57,379 bases of DNA from Astrothelium macrocarpum (taxonomy: Eukaryota; Ascomycota; Dothideomycetes; Trypetheliales; Trypetheliaceae): assembly GCA_021030915.1 (NCBI GenBank), contig JAGEMR010000166.1, forward strand, positions 1 through 57,379. The letters run 5' to 3'. Positions 43,131 to 53,402 of the stretch are shown piece by piece. Position 1 is the first letter of the stretch. Each line of letters begins with the position of its first letter. Below the pieces are notes generated by a model. It did no database searches and was not told the DNA's origin. It saw nothing but the letters and a program-made list of their open reading frames with translations. A program made the translations under genes and the position numbers.

Positions 43131-44104
43131 TTTTTTTGGGTGCAATCGTTGATTCAGCATCAACGCACGCCTAAGTTGCACATGTGGCTTGTCCTCGATG
43201 GGAATATCGTATGTGATGGACATGTTTGGAAAGATGGACGATCTAGAATGCCTTGGTGCTTGATGCTGTGGCAGTAACCGAATCAAGATGACGTGCTGAT
43301 TCTTCATTGAACTTGCAATGCCAACAACAGCGTAGCGATCCTCGCACCATACGTTGCGAAAAGACAATGATCCCCATCGGAATTATGACCTGCGCAAACC
43401 GGGAGGTACTCAGCTGGCATGAGGGCCTTCTTGATCCAAGCCACCACTCTACCATTGTTTGTGATGATGAACTGCGGCTCGGCAACACAGAAAGAAGTCA
43501 TGCCAAGTGGCTATTAGTACAAAGTACCAGGTATCCGTTAGTTTCTTTCGACTACTATCACGTCTCCGACGATTACATTGGCTGGGGATGACTTCAGGCC
43601 AAATCTCAAACCATAACCCTGCGCAAGATGTGGCAGCCGTCGAGAATTGATGAATCATCGCTCGGAATTCATCCCAGAAACAAGACATCGTGCACAGTCC
43701 ATTCTGTTCTCAAAGCTATCTTGCGATGATACATCACTGTGGCTAGGTGCCAGCACTTTTTAAACACCGGACCCTGTTTCTTGAGCAAATGTTCCAATCA
43801 GTTGGTGGCGAACTGTAGTATCAAGCTTGCGCCTTGGGTTCCTGCTTCGAAGTTTCAACCACTTGTCTGGAGCTTTGCCCCTTTGGCATATTATTGCTAG
43901 GATTTGCAGCTCGTCAACCTCAATGTGGCGGGATAGCCTGCACGGATTTGAAAAACATGTGTCAGTGGAAGTGCAAGACAGGATCCAGCTCTTTCTTATC
44001 GCTTGATTCTCTTCGTATCTAAAGTGACGGGCCGTGCGGTATATGGGAAACCTTTTCCAATGTCAGCGGGTGGGTCAGAAACAATTTTAGGGTAAGACCG
44101 ATGT
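43131..44104. other. Gene-poor interval with broken frames
   Basis: A minus frame at 43304-43501 (PQFIITNNGRVVAWIKKAL...) has coding texture but no continuation. Nothing else is supported. Confidence 0.35.
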
Positions 44105-44304
44105 TCCATCGGCTAATGCCCATACTGTTTTAAAGAGATCATCTGTGTTCCCGAATTCGTTTGTTTTAAAACTTCTTTATGTCCTTTCACAAAATGGCAT
44201 TCAGATGGACAGGTGCGGAATTGAGATTTAACTGATCCAAAAGAGGCCTTTTGGCCAATTAGATCAGATTGGGACATATTGATATCTGGACGATGACTGT
44301 TAAA
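44105..44304 (-). repeat. Inverted partial copy of the SprT-like gene 5' end
   Basis: The reverse complement matches 44656-44855 at roughly 80-85% by eye. It covers about 40 bp of 5' leader, the start codon and some 55 codons. Most differences are transitions. On the minus strand its reading frame is open until a TAG where the intact gene has CAG. The homology fades left of 44105. Confidence 0.85.
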
Positions 44305-44682
44305 GGTTCGAATCCGAATAGGACGACATCGGAAGTTACCATATGCCGCCCACGCTGAATCCCCTACCTACTCTGAGTAGGTCACTTACCTACGGAACAA
44401 CTTCAATGATACGCCAAATTCCTTCTGAGGCCAGAGATCTTATCATTCTAATCATACATTCCTGTTTCTGAACAAGCCTTGAGGACTGCAGTCTACGTTA
44501 CAGCCAGAGCGATCGATCCTCACCTAAAGGTCGTGATTCCTTTACAGACAGTTGTCGGGACAGAGAACCGAAATTAATCCAAAATATCGAGAGGTACGGG
44601 CAGACCCAAAGTTTATCGCGCACATTCGAAGTCATCCCCATTCGCGAAACGATCATTTAACAGTCATCATCTAGATATCAAT

Positions 44683-45357
44683 ATGTCTCAATCTGAGCTA
44701 ATTAGCCAAAAAATCTCTTTTGGATCAATTAAATCTCAATCCTGTACTTGCCCATCTGAATGCCATTTTGTGAAAGGACATAAAGAAGTTTTAAAACAAA
44801 CAAATTCGGGATTACGGGAGATGTCTTTAGAACAATATGGGCATCAGCCGATGGACGCAGTAAAGCTGGTCGTTGAGTACATGACCAAAAAACAAAAAAA
44901 CTTGGATAGTCGCCAAAATAAGGCTTTGAAAGTGTTCGATGCAGAAAGAATGACATTGAGTAACGTGCTACTCGATGTACCAAATCGGTCTTGGACTATA
45001 GCAGCGAAGCCATTGCAATTCATGTATGCAGTCATCAACGATGTCTGTTTCTGTGGTGCTTTGCAGATGCCCCGAATCATGTGGGAAGACGGTTTATACC
45101 ACAGAGAGGGTCTCCTGGCCGATGCCAAGCGTCTTGGACATGGAAATTTCAGGATACGGGTCGAGCTGCATCCACCTAAGAGCTCCCTTCAAGCCGGAAG
45201 ACCCGCTCATTTTGCAAGCTGTATCGCACATGAGATATGCCATCATTTTCTTTGGTACTTTTCTTGCAAAGCTCTGGATAGTCGTCAACTTGTTTGGGGC
45301 CACGGAAAAGAATTTCAATATTTGGCAAAATCCGTCGAAGAAACTTCACGGGCCTAA
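44683..45357 (+). CDS. SprT-like zinc metallopeptidase
   Basis: A single-exon 224-residue protein. The C-terminal half has the SprT pattern: CGALQMPRIMWEDG, then IAHEICHHFLWYF with the HExxH zinc motif (HEICH), and GHGKEFQYLAKSVEE with the third ligand histidine. The N-terminal part (CTCPSECHFVKGHKEV) has a Cys/His cluster of unknown role. SprT-domain proteases such as SPRTN and Wss1-type enzymes degrade DNA-protein crosslinks; small fungal members of accessory regions are uncharacterised. The intact gene lies between an inverted copy of its 5' end (44105-44304) and an inverted copy of its 3' end (45411-45522). Compared with the upstream copy it carries more A and T, as if it had undergone C-to-T change. 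Confidence 0.75.
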   Translation: MSQSELISQKISFGSIKSQSCTCPSECHFVKGHKEVLKQTNSGLREMSLEQYGHQPMDAVKLVVEYMTKKQKNLDSRQNKALKVFDAERMTLSNVLLDVPNRSWTIAAKPLQFMYAVINDVCFCGALQMPRIMWEDGLYHREGLLADAKRLGHGNFRIRVELHPPKSSLQAGRPAHFASCIAHEICHHFLWYFSCKALDSRQLVWGHGKEFQYLAKSVEETSRA

Positions 45358-45522
45358 AAACACGTCTGCTCGAATTTTGCCAGTCATATTCAAGCGGATA
45401 TTATCGATTTAAAATCGAGCTTTTAGATCCGTGAGGTTTTCTTCAACCGATTTTGCTAAGCATTGAAATTCTTTTCCGTGGCTCTAGGCAAGTTGACGGC
45501 AATCCGGAGCTTTGCAAGCAAA
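45261..45522. repeat. Long imperfect palindrome at the 3' end of the SprT-like gene
   Basis: Arm 1 (45261-45378) includes the last codons of the gene, and arm 2 (45411-45522) is its inverted copy, about 85% identical by eye, with a 32-bp centre and one small gap. The shared core is CCACGGAAAAGAATTTCAAT in arm 1. The arms could form a large hairpin in DNA or in the transcript's 3' end. Confidence 0.85.
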
Positions 45523-46700
45523 ATGAATCGATGGCGCTCCCTTGAGCATGACTTGCAAAATTTTAGCAGGCGTACTTTTATTTTCTGCTTGCATAGCAGA
45601 GCTGCCTGCTACCAATGCCCACCAGGTCCACAGCGACTTCAAGAGCCTTGGCTCTCGGCATTGCAGGATATGTCCGTGAAGGTATCACCCGACTCGCCTT
45701 TGGGAATGCACGTCCCGAAATTTAATCCAGATGGACGAAGACTCTTGGATGATTTTTACAATGAGGCTGTAGACGGGACGATCCGGAGGTCTTGGGGACT
45801 CCCCTTTTGGGATGCCAAAACCACATACCTAAATGCTGCTCGCTCGACCTGGTCGGGGAAAAAAAAAAGAAACCCTTTCCGATGATTCCTAATTCACTCG
45901 GAACAAGGCTGATTTTGGTAGGGGTGATACATTAGATAACATAGGCAGTTTTCGCGCATGAGATCGAGCACTGTTAATCTAATGTAGCGTCCTGCCAAAG
46001 TCAGCCATGCTTTGAGCGCAGCAGGAATCGTGGCAAAGAAGCCTTCACCTTTGTTAAAGCCGTCGGAGCGACCGTGGCAGATTACATGTATCTCAGGCAG
46101 AGTCTGGATTGTCACTTGGATCAGAACCGGGTCATCCTTCGATTTCCCTCTTGCTTGTTGGCATGGGTTTATTGCGTATCATCCGACCCTGGTATATTCA
46201 CTGCATCTTCCTGAGAGCCGTGCTGCGTGTAGTACGGCCCTTGTACCAACGGCATTGCCTGACTGGCCGTTTGAACTCCTCGTTCGCCGCTTCAATCTGG
46301 CCGGCCGCTCACTTCTTGAGGAATTTGCCGATGATGAGACACATGGAAACGTTGGGTCCTTATGTTTATTCGTTTGCTTGTAAAATAGAGTCAATTATTA
46401 TTGGATGCTGGAGCATGATGGATAAACTCGTATGTTTCCTCTGTGAACGGCTGCAAGGGAAAGGATGCTGGAGAAATGGTATTTGGGTATATCGCTGGAT
46501 CAAAAACATGACTACTCTTGACAATGAAGCGTTCGAGCCATGCTTTTGAGTTGACCATTCGCTTTCGTCCACCCGATCCTATTCTTCACAATCCTTTTGG
46601 TGTGACCGCCATTGTATCCTACCTACGACTTGTTTCAGTCAATCCTGATCCAATTTTCCCTTGTCGACCCCCATCCTTTTGCCTCTTCAAAGTATTCGAA
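45523..46700. other. Accessory stretch with unrecognised broken frames
   Basis: Two plus-strand frames end in similar motifs: KFNPDGRRLLDDFYNE near 45720 and RFNLAGRSLLEEFADD near 46290. They may be diverged fragments of one duplicated gene, but I do not recognise it and neither frame has a clear start. Nothing else is supported. Confidence 0.3.
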
Positions 46701-47014
46701 TCTTAAAACTCAAATACTTTATCCCTTCTTCTTTCTTGCCTCCTAGCCTCCTCCCTCGGGATGCAGTTTTCTCATTTTTCCGCTCTGCAAGTTCGAAATC
46801 CTAAAATTCATTTTTCCCTCTACCACCCAACTCCAAGCCTTTCTCATCGGTCTCTGCCCTCTTCAGCCCTCAAAGCTTCAAGTGTTACATCCCGATTCCC
46901 GATTCCCCTTTTCATCTTCACATCGAGCTTCCCCCACTTCCCTATGCCATTTTCACTTCTTAACGCCTCACATTCCGAATCCGAATCCGACATCTTTTCC
47001 CTCATAATCTTTCT

Positions 47015-47919
47015 TCACCCCACCGGCACCCCCCAATTATACTCCCCTCTCTTCCCCTCCCCCTCCCCCTTCCCACCTGCCTCCCTCAAGCCCTCCTCAT
47101 ACAGCTCCCTCAGCGACACCCGGCCCCTCACCTCCTCGCCATGCGCCCTGATGCGATCCGCCGTCGCCTCCACCCGCTTCACATGGACGTCGTTCATGCC
47201 CTGCGCGGGCGTGTGCCGCCACAGGTCGCGGTAGCCGACGGTGGTGGTGCGCACGGCGAACTTGCCGTGCCGCTCCTGCCGCGAGATCATCGTCGAGTGG
47301 TTCATGAGCGAGAAGTCGGCGGTGAGGTGGAAGCGCTTGGGGGCGCGCGGAGGGCGCGGCCACGGCGTGAAGGGCGGCGCGGTGGTGGGTGGTGGCGTTT
47401 GTGTGGGATCGCGGGGAGGTGGTGAGGAGGGAGATGAGGTTGTAGAGGGATTGGACGGGTGGGAGTCAGGCGGGAGTGCTTCGTCAGGATTGGATAGTGG
47501 GGAGGAGGTCGTGGTGGTGTCGTCGGTAGAAATGGGAGCTTGATCAGGAATGGGCTCGGGGGAGTATTGGTGTTCTGAAGGGCCTTGCGGCTCAAGAGTG
47601 AACTTGATGGGAGATTCGCGGATCAGACGAGACGCAGAGTCGGGACTTTGGAACATAGCGAGGATGGTGTGGGGAGCGGGTTTGAGGTGGTCGTACTGAG
47701 CAAATTTAGCATGATTGACTAGAGTCGTGGGTTCTGGAGAGAACGAAGGCGCAGTACCCGCTTTGTCTTAAACATTGTGACTTCTCCAAAACGTTGGAGC
47801 ACTCGTAGAATCTCGCGACTCTCTTGCAGGTCGGTAGGTCTTGGCCATATTTTGATATGTACTGCTTTTGAAGCAATCTCTGATGCTGCATTTGCTGATT
47901 GGCGTAGTACTGAGGCCAT
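47015..47919 (-). CDS. RRM-like, probably mitochondrial protein
   Basis: Two exons (47919-47758, 47695-47015) around a 62-bp intron give 280 residues. The start MASVLRQSANAASEIASKAV resembles a mitochondrial presequence. The next segment (VHIKIWPRPTDLQESREILRVLQRFGEV, then across the intron YDHLKPAPHTILAMFQSPDSA) has the strand-helix-strand rhythm of an RNA-recognition motif, with FGEV where RRMs have G-x-V. After it comes a Pro/Ser/Thr-rich linker and a basic helical C-terminus (RQERHGKFAVRTTTVGYRD). The open frame alone would start at 47656, but the upstream exon restores a complete domain. Exact family and role unknown. Confidence 0.72.
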
Positions 47920-48478
47920 GAAAATTTCGGGTTTATTGTGACATGTGTAATGTTGATTGACGCATAATGTTGTGGGAGAAATATTAAGCATACTTTGGGC
48001 TTCATAACTTCGTGTGGCACGTGCGTCATACCTTATGTATCTCACTGGTACTGCATTTGATGCTCAACCGAGAATAGCTTAGGGAACCCAGGATGCGGGA
48101 ATGCGGGGACAATACCCAGCGTCATCGAAGCCCGTTTATGGTCCATGGTTCGAATTACGGTAGGCTTTCACCAAAACCTGGAACCGAATACATCAAAGTT
48201 GCAATTCATCTCTGAAGACACGATGTTTCATTCGCTGCTTGAAAGATGCATTTCAAAGTCTTGATCGAGCTTATATTTCATCTATGCTGATCTATTCTAT
48301 CCTTAGACTGTCATTATTACCTAGGGTATGAAGGTCTCACAATGAATTAGCAATCGTACAGACAGTCCTACGCCATCATCCAGGTTTACAGCTGGTTAAC
48401 ATCCTCCAGCCCATCCTAACCCGCCGTCATGTGGTATAGTCACGCCTGAGTCCCACTCCGAAACGCCGCCACGGTATG
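47920..48478. other. Intergenic, nothing supported
   Basis: This gap includes the promoter of the minus-strand RRM-like gene and the 3' end of the next gene. No further feature is seen. Confidence 0.45.
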
Positions 48479-49183
48479 TCATGATCTTCGCGCACCAGTC
48501 GCAGTCATGTTGATTCGTGACCTACTCTTTCTCATCCTTACATCTTTTGTTACGCCAGGCCGTCCTTTCAAGACCTCTGTGCTCCTTCTGTAAGGTAGGT
48601 TGTGCCGTCTTGAAGCTGCCTCGTACTGGCCGGAACCGATCGAGGTTAACTCGTCATCGCTCTCGCAAGGTGTGATTGATCGTTCACGATGCGATGTTGT
48701 AGGTTCGCAGAGCGAACATTGTTCTCTATTGTCCACCATTCTTTGTACTAATGTTGATATTTCGCGAAGATGAGACGCTTCTGTTTGAAGGCGCAGATTG
48801 TCCTGACGTTGTGTACGCTTGATCACTGGCTGTCGGGCATGAGGTTGTGTCGACTGTAAGCTCACGGCTCGAGAATCATCATTGGTGGTTTCCTGAGAGA
48901 AGCTTGACCGTTGACTTCCATAGCCAGAATCCGCACGTTTGGGTTTTTGCCGAATTGTGTGTTCACTGAACTGATGGGAGAGATCGGTGATTGAGCATGG
49001 TAGCGGTTGTGAGAAAGAGGTGCAGGTTGGAGAGACACATGCCGAGAATTGTGAAGATGGATCCGTCGAGCTATCATCAGCAAGGTACGGACGACAACGA
49101 GAAGGAGATGAAGATTTAGTAGAAGGTGTATCGAACGAAAAGTTCTCAAACATGTTCAATATCAACAAGCTTGAGATAGACAA
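48479..49183 (-). CDS. Hypothetical Ser/Arg-rich protein
   Basis: A single-exon frame of 234 residues, disordered and rich in Ser, Thr, Gln and Arg. A short ADSGYGSQRSSFSQET motif of the kind often phosphorylated lies near residue 85, and a helical stretch (LRLQTEASHLREISTLVQRM) near residue 130. It ends with a basic KDVRMRKSRSRIN segment. The likely start is MFENFSFDTP at 49153, ten codons inside the frame. No domain is recognised. The even coding texture supports a real gene, but no second line of evidence exists. Confidence 0.5.
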   Translation of the reverse strand: MSISSLLILNMFENFSFDTPSTKSSSPSRCRPYLADDSSTDPSSQFSACVSPTCTSFSQPLPCSITDLSHQFSEHTIRQKPKRADSGYGSQRSSFSQETTNDDSRAVSLQSTQPHARQPVIKRTQRQDNLRLQTEASHLREISTLVQRMVDNREQCSLCEPTTSHRERSITPCESDDELTSIGSGQYEAASRRHNLPYRRSTEVLKGRPGVTKDVRMRKSRSRINMTATGARRS

Positions 49184-50374
49184 TATAGTAAGATCCCGTA
49201 ACTAGTAAGCCGGCGGAATAAGAAAGGCACATAAGAACATGACCGCGTGGCAGCCATGTATTAAATGTATCTATCGCAGCCACCTGTACATGATGAATAC
49301 GCGCCGGTTGAGCACTGGATTCATTTTGATGAAGGTCGAGAATCAGAGTGGAAGAATGGAGCTTCTGCACGGCGGCAAGCCAAGCTCATAAAACATCAAG
49401 TCCAGCCCGAGCTGGGGGGGAATTGGTGCAATGCTGGGATGGATCGACCCAATCAGTTGGGCAGTGTTGGAGATGACGCTAGAGTCGGCTTATAGCCGGC
49501 TACCGAGCCTCTCTAGCGCCGGCCTGAATGACGTCTCTGTACCGCTAACCAGGAAATGGATGGACACGATGCCTGGACTCCCGTCAATTATCACGCAGGG
49601 ACCTGCCAGAATGCTACCCTTTCTACGGGTCGGGGCGGCTATGCTGTCGATCATTTGCTTTGTTGACAGTGTCCTGGTATTCAGGAGCAGGGCTTAGCAA
49701 CATTTGAAATCGACTTTAGGAAGGCGAGATAAGAAAACAGGTGACACACCTGCCTTTGATTTGCGGGGGTGATTGTGGTTTGATATTCCTGGCTTACGGA
49801 ATGAATATGGCGGTGTCGCATGTCGGCATAATTATGGGTGCATGTGAGCCTTGCTCGTGGGACACACGTACATCAGATTTGGCACCAGGCGCGCAACGGC
49901 TTTTGTGCTACAGTCGCTACCATCATTCTGGGAATTCATATCTGGATTACTTGGGAGAAGACGCTGCTTGAAGGAAATCCCATGCTCTTCCGATTTTGCA
50001 TATCCAGGTTTGCTGGTATCGACAAAAATCTTGCTCTGCCTCGTATAAGCAAGATCTGGGACTTCCCACGCCCGACACCGGATGCCTGCATTGGCTCGAG
50101 CTGAACGTCTGGCCTTGGTTTGTAGATATACCTGAAAATCCCACATTGGTGGTGTAGGTGCTTTGCAGCAAGGCCTCCTATGGCTTGTCTCTAACATCAT
50201 GTGCTGTATGCCACGAGGAAGAGGGTGGGAAGCACCGTGCCACTGGATCGAGGCCCCGCCAGGCTGGTTGCCGTGGCGCTCCACTTCATTTCGGCTCAAG
50301 ATGCATACTCCCAGGATGAAACTGGATATTGTATGCGGCCATTTGCCTGTTTCTCTTCTAACCATATGCGAGTC
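49184..50374. other. Intergenic; weak frames only
   Basis: A 177-residue minus frame (49832-50365) and an 88-residue plus frame with hydrophobic segments (49431-49697) are open but unrecognised and overlap other random frames. I do not call a gene here. Confidence 0.35.
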
Positions 50375-51184
50375 TCAGGCATACTTGTCATGCTTTCCTT
50401 TGACCTTGACATCAAGGATAGCTTCATAGTAATTTCCTTCTCTCCGAGCACGCTTCAGCCTCTTGACCTCCTGATCATCGAGTTTCCTCCCTGCAGCCTC
50501 CTCTAGCTCTTTTCTACTTATCTTTTCTTTTGCCTTCTCTTCCTTGGCCACTTTCAGCTTGGGCTTGAATCTTGCCTGCATTCGTACCCTGAACGTAGTT
50601 GTGAATCCGATCACATCAGCATCGCCTCTGACTTCCGGACTCGCCCTGTCTTCATCCACACCGAGAAATTTGTCGCGCACTGTCTGCAAGGCAAAGAAAC
50701 CCGGTCCTTCCGGACATGGGATGATATTGAACGAGTCTTCTGCGTTTGCTGCCTCACGCGTCGCGGATAGGCTCCCGTTTTTATCGCATCCAAGATATTT
50801 ACCATGATGGCCTTTGAAATTGAAGCCTTCCATGCCCGCTATCCGATTAGCTATCCAAACCTGCCTCACGTCGTGTGGCTCGGCAGTTGCTAAGTCGCCT
50901 TCAATGATATTCTCGATGACGCTGGTGAACACCTTGCCGTTTGGATCGCATGCAATGCATCTCGCAGGCTCTGTCGGTAGAGCAACAATGATTGGCCCTG
51001 AGATGTCTGTGACGATGTCGGCCGTCACCCACGAGTCGTCATCTTCTGCAGCTCGGGCTGGGGAAATTATTTCTGTGGTCGCCACATCTTTCAAGCTAAG
51101 TTGTTGATTTTCAGGAGTCTCGTTTTCGATGCGCTTGCGTTTTTTCGATTTCTTGTCGCCTTTGAAAGCTAGCGGTTTGACCAT
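50375..51184 (-). CDS. FRG1-like protein
   Basis: A single-exon 269-residue protein with the layout of the FRG1 family. It begins MVKPLAFKGDKKSKKRKR, a lysine-rich nuclear or nucleolar signal. A beta-trefoil (fascin-like) region follows, with VWIANRIAGMEGFNFKGHHGKYLGCD and FFALQTVRDKFLGVDE. The C-terminus is helical and basic (KEKISRKELEEAAGRKLDDQEVKRLKRARREGNYYEA). Human FRG1 is linked to RNA processing and actin binding; fungal members are presumed nuclear RNA-related proteins. The length is normal for the family, and no intron is needed. Confidence 0.9.
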   Translation of the reverse strand: MVKPLAFKGDKKSKKRKRIENETPENQQLSLKDVATTEIISPARAAEDDDSWVTADIVTDISGPIIVALPTEPARCIACDPNGKVFTSVIENIIEGDLATAEPHDVRQVWIANRIAGMEGFNFKGHHGKYLGCDKNGSLSATREAANAEDSFNIIPCPEGPGFFALQTVRDKFLGVDEDRASPEVRGDADVIGFTTTFRVRMQARFKPKLKVAKEEKAKEKISRKELEEAAGRKLDDQEVKRLKRARREGNYYEAILDVKVKGKHDKYA

Positions 51185-52025
51185 GGCTACAAGGAGGGAG
51201 GAAAATGGCTGGATTTCAAGCTGGAGCTCTAAATGATCGAAGCTTCCCTGGTCTTTGCATTCAACTAAGCTCCGAGGATGCTTCTAGACCGGCGGTGAGA
51301 AACGGCAGAACTTGAGATTGCAAAAGAACCGCTACGCCTCCACACACCGCGACCTTTCAATCTTTATCACACTACGCCGTGGCTGTCGTGATATTGCATT
51401 ACTTTATCGTTTCATGCTTGGACTTTCCTACTATGGCTGCATCTACATAAGCCTTCATGGTCTGTCAGCTTCGCAAAGACTTTCCTCCTATAAAACTTAT
51501 CGGAACTTGCTTTCAAGCTTTCAAGGAAATCAAAGGACTGAAAATGCCTTTTACTGGAAATGGGATAGCGGTCCCGAATGGCTTTATGGTTACAGGCTAT
51601 TGAGCTCAAAGCTTGAAAGCACGACACTGGTTGATGCGGCAAATTTCAGCGTACCTTAATATCGTTCTCCACAGGATCAAGAGTTTCCCGATGCAAATTT
51701 AACTTCAATGTGTATCAAAAGATTGTGAGGTTGCATTGCTAGATTTCGGTTGCATGGCTCAGTCGACAGCCTACTCGACATGTGTGTAGCGCGTTCCTCC
51801 TTCGAAGCCTACGACATTTCTTAACGCAAGTGCTAGACACATGTCTCTCCTATGTTTACATGCTGGTTAGGGTTCACAAACGAATTATTCCAAGTTGACT
51901 CTTCTATCAGATCCAACACTAATAACATTGTATCTAACTTACCCCCAGCCCAGTTGCGAGTGGCTCAACAAGAAAACTCTCCGGAAATGGACCTACTCAA
52001 GTTTTTCTATCATGACTTACCTTGT
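51185..52025. other. Intergenic between a divergent and a convergent neighbour
   Basis: The FRG1 promoter lies at the left. A 115-residue plus frame (51312-51659) is unrecognised and I do not call it. Confidence 0.4.
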
Positions 52026-53402
52026 TTACCCCATTCCTAACTCCTTCAGTACCTCTGTTTCTAGCTTGTCGTTGTCTTCTTGTCCGAATTCCTTGACTTC
52101 TCCGATACCTGGTTTGCGGATCCAACCTTCCCAGACTTCCTTACCTCGCTCCAATTGTTCATGAACAATGTATTTCTGTCTGAAGAGAGTACCAAACTCA
52201 CGCTCTGGGACCCTGAGTTTGCTTTCAATAATCAGCGTGATGGCTTTCATGAACTTCTTCTGGGCAAGAGGCGCCTCGTGTAACTTAGTTGCAGTTGCTA
52301 CTCGATCCTTAAAGAGTCGATACCACGAATATTGCAAATTGTTATCTCCTAGGAATCCATCTTTGAGGACATATTCAAAACCTGGAGGATAGAAACCAGC
52401 CATCTCCCAGTCGATTATGGCCGCAACTTGTATGCCTGACTCAGTCTCCGGTGTTTCTCCAGCCGTGTAACGAACGAGGACATTGCGAGGCTCAAGATCG
52501 TGGTGTTGAAAGCATGCATGATCGTACAGCCAATCCAATTCCAAAGCCGAGAGATGCACATGACATAGATCTGGATCTTGCCAGTCTTGGAATGATGAGG
52601 TGATGTGAAGACCCCCATCCAGATCTCCCATCAGTTTCGAAGTCCGCCATTTGTTGTAGAATCCATTGAAGGCAATTAAGAAGTCTTCTGTGCTATCATA
52701 GTAGCCTATGCAAGGACCGCCGAGTCGGAGGCGCTTATCTCGGTTCTCCACAATCTCGTCCGTGGGAGAATCAGGAACTTTGAAGCTTGGCTGGTGAACT
52801 GTGCTTGAATTGGGCTGAGGCCCCTCAAGATATTCTGAGTCAACTAACATCACACGTAAGGCTGTCAGAACATTTGGATACTCTGGATTAAATGAGATGT
52901 TGGTGAGGGTCTTCACGGCTTCCGCAACGATCTGCACCAAGCCATCCTGAGTATTTTCAGTCAGTGTATCCCAAATATCTTCTAACGTGATTGCGTTTGC
53001 GACGAACTCGGTCACGCTGTAAGACACAGCTGCTCCAGTAGGTAAATAGATAGTTCCAGCCCACATTGGTTTCGGCACAAGTGGGGCACAGGGTCCTTCG
53101 ACGATGCGCTGGAGCTTGTGCACCGTTGCAAATTGAGCGGACTCCTCCTTGTCTATCTTTAGGACGATACTTTTCGTTTTCATTGAGCCATCTTCACTTC
53201 CATACCATTGAGGATTCTCTTCGCTCAGGTAGCCAACAAGAACAACTCTGTCGTCAGCGTGTGCAAGAACTTCCTGCCTGTCAGTTGGGACAATTGCTTG
53301 GATAAGGTCCGGATCTAAGCCGAGATTTGCTGTCTGGTCGTCATCAGTTACTCTGTAAGACATGGTTGCAAAATTTGGTGAAATAGTCCTGCCAATTGAC
53401 AT
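52026..53402 (-). CDS. Aminoglycoside phosphotransferase-like (APH) kinase-fold protein
   Basis: A single-exon 458-residue protein. The catalytic loop CFQHHDLEPRNVLVRY and the metal-binding AAIIDWEMAGFYPPGFEY are those of APH/choline-kinase-like proteins, which are numerous in filamentous fungi. The N-terminal lobe carries KTKSIVLKI with a probable ATP-binding lysine and a VTEFVANAITLEDIWDTL hinge. The true substrate is unknown; fungal members are seldom resistance enzymes. Start may be 53402 or the second Met 13 codons in (MSYRVTDDDQ). No localisation signal. Confidence 0.88.
   Translation of the reverse strand: MSIGRTISPNFATMSYRVTDDDQTANLGLDPDLIQAIVPTDRQEVLAHADDRVVLVGYLSEENPQWYGSEDGSMKTKSIVLKIDKEESAQFATVHKLQRIVEGPCAPLVPKPMWAGTIYLPTGAAVSYSVTEFVANAITLEDIWDTLTENTQDGLVQIVAEAVKTLTNISFNPEYPNVLTALRVMLVDSEYLEGPQPNSSTVHQPSFKVPDSPTDEIVENRDKRLRLGGPCIGYYDSTEDFLIAFNGFYNKWRTSKLMGDLDGGLHITSSFQDWQDPDLCHVHLSALELDWLYDHACFQHHDLEPRNVLVRYTAGETPETESGIQVAAIIDWEMAGFYPPGFEYVLKDGFLGDNNLQYSWYRLFKDRVATATKLHEAPLAQKKFMKAITLIIESKLRVPEREFGTLFRQKYIVHEQLERGKEVWEGWIRKPGIGEVKEFGQEDNDKLETEVLKELGMG

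Noticed and set aside
44225..44325. tRNA gene suggested by GGTTCGAATCC at about 44303
   Set aside because: The box A-like TGGCCAATTAGAT belongs to the inverted SprT copy, and no acceptor or anticodon stem forms.
46761..47234. 157-residue plus-strand frame
   Set aside because: Pyrimidine-rich DNA opposite the 3' end of the RRM-like gene gives a Ser/Pro/Phe-rich shadow.
49832..50365. 177-residue minus-strand frame downstream of FRG1
   Set aside because: No domain, no coding texture, and overlapping open frames on the other strand; length alone is not enough.
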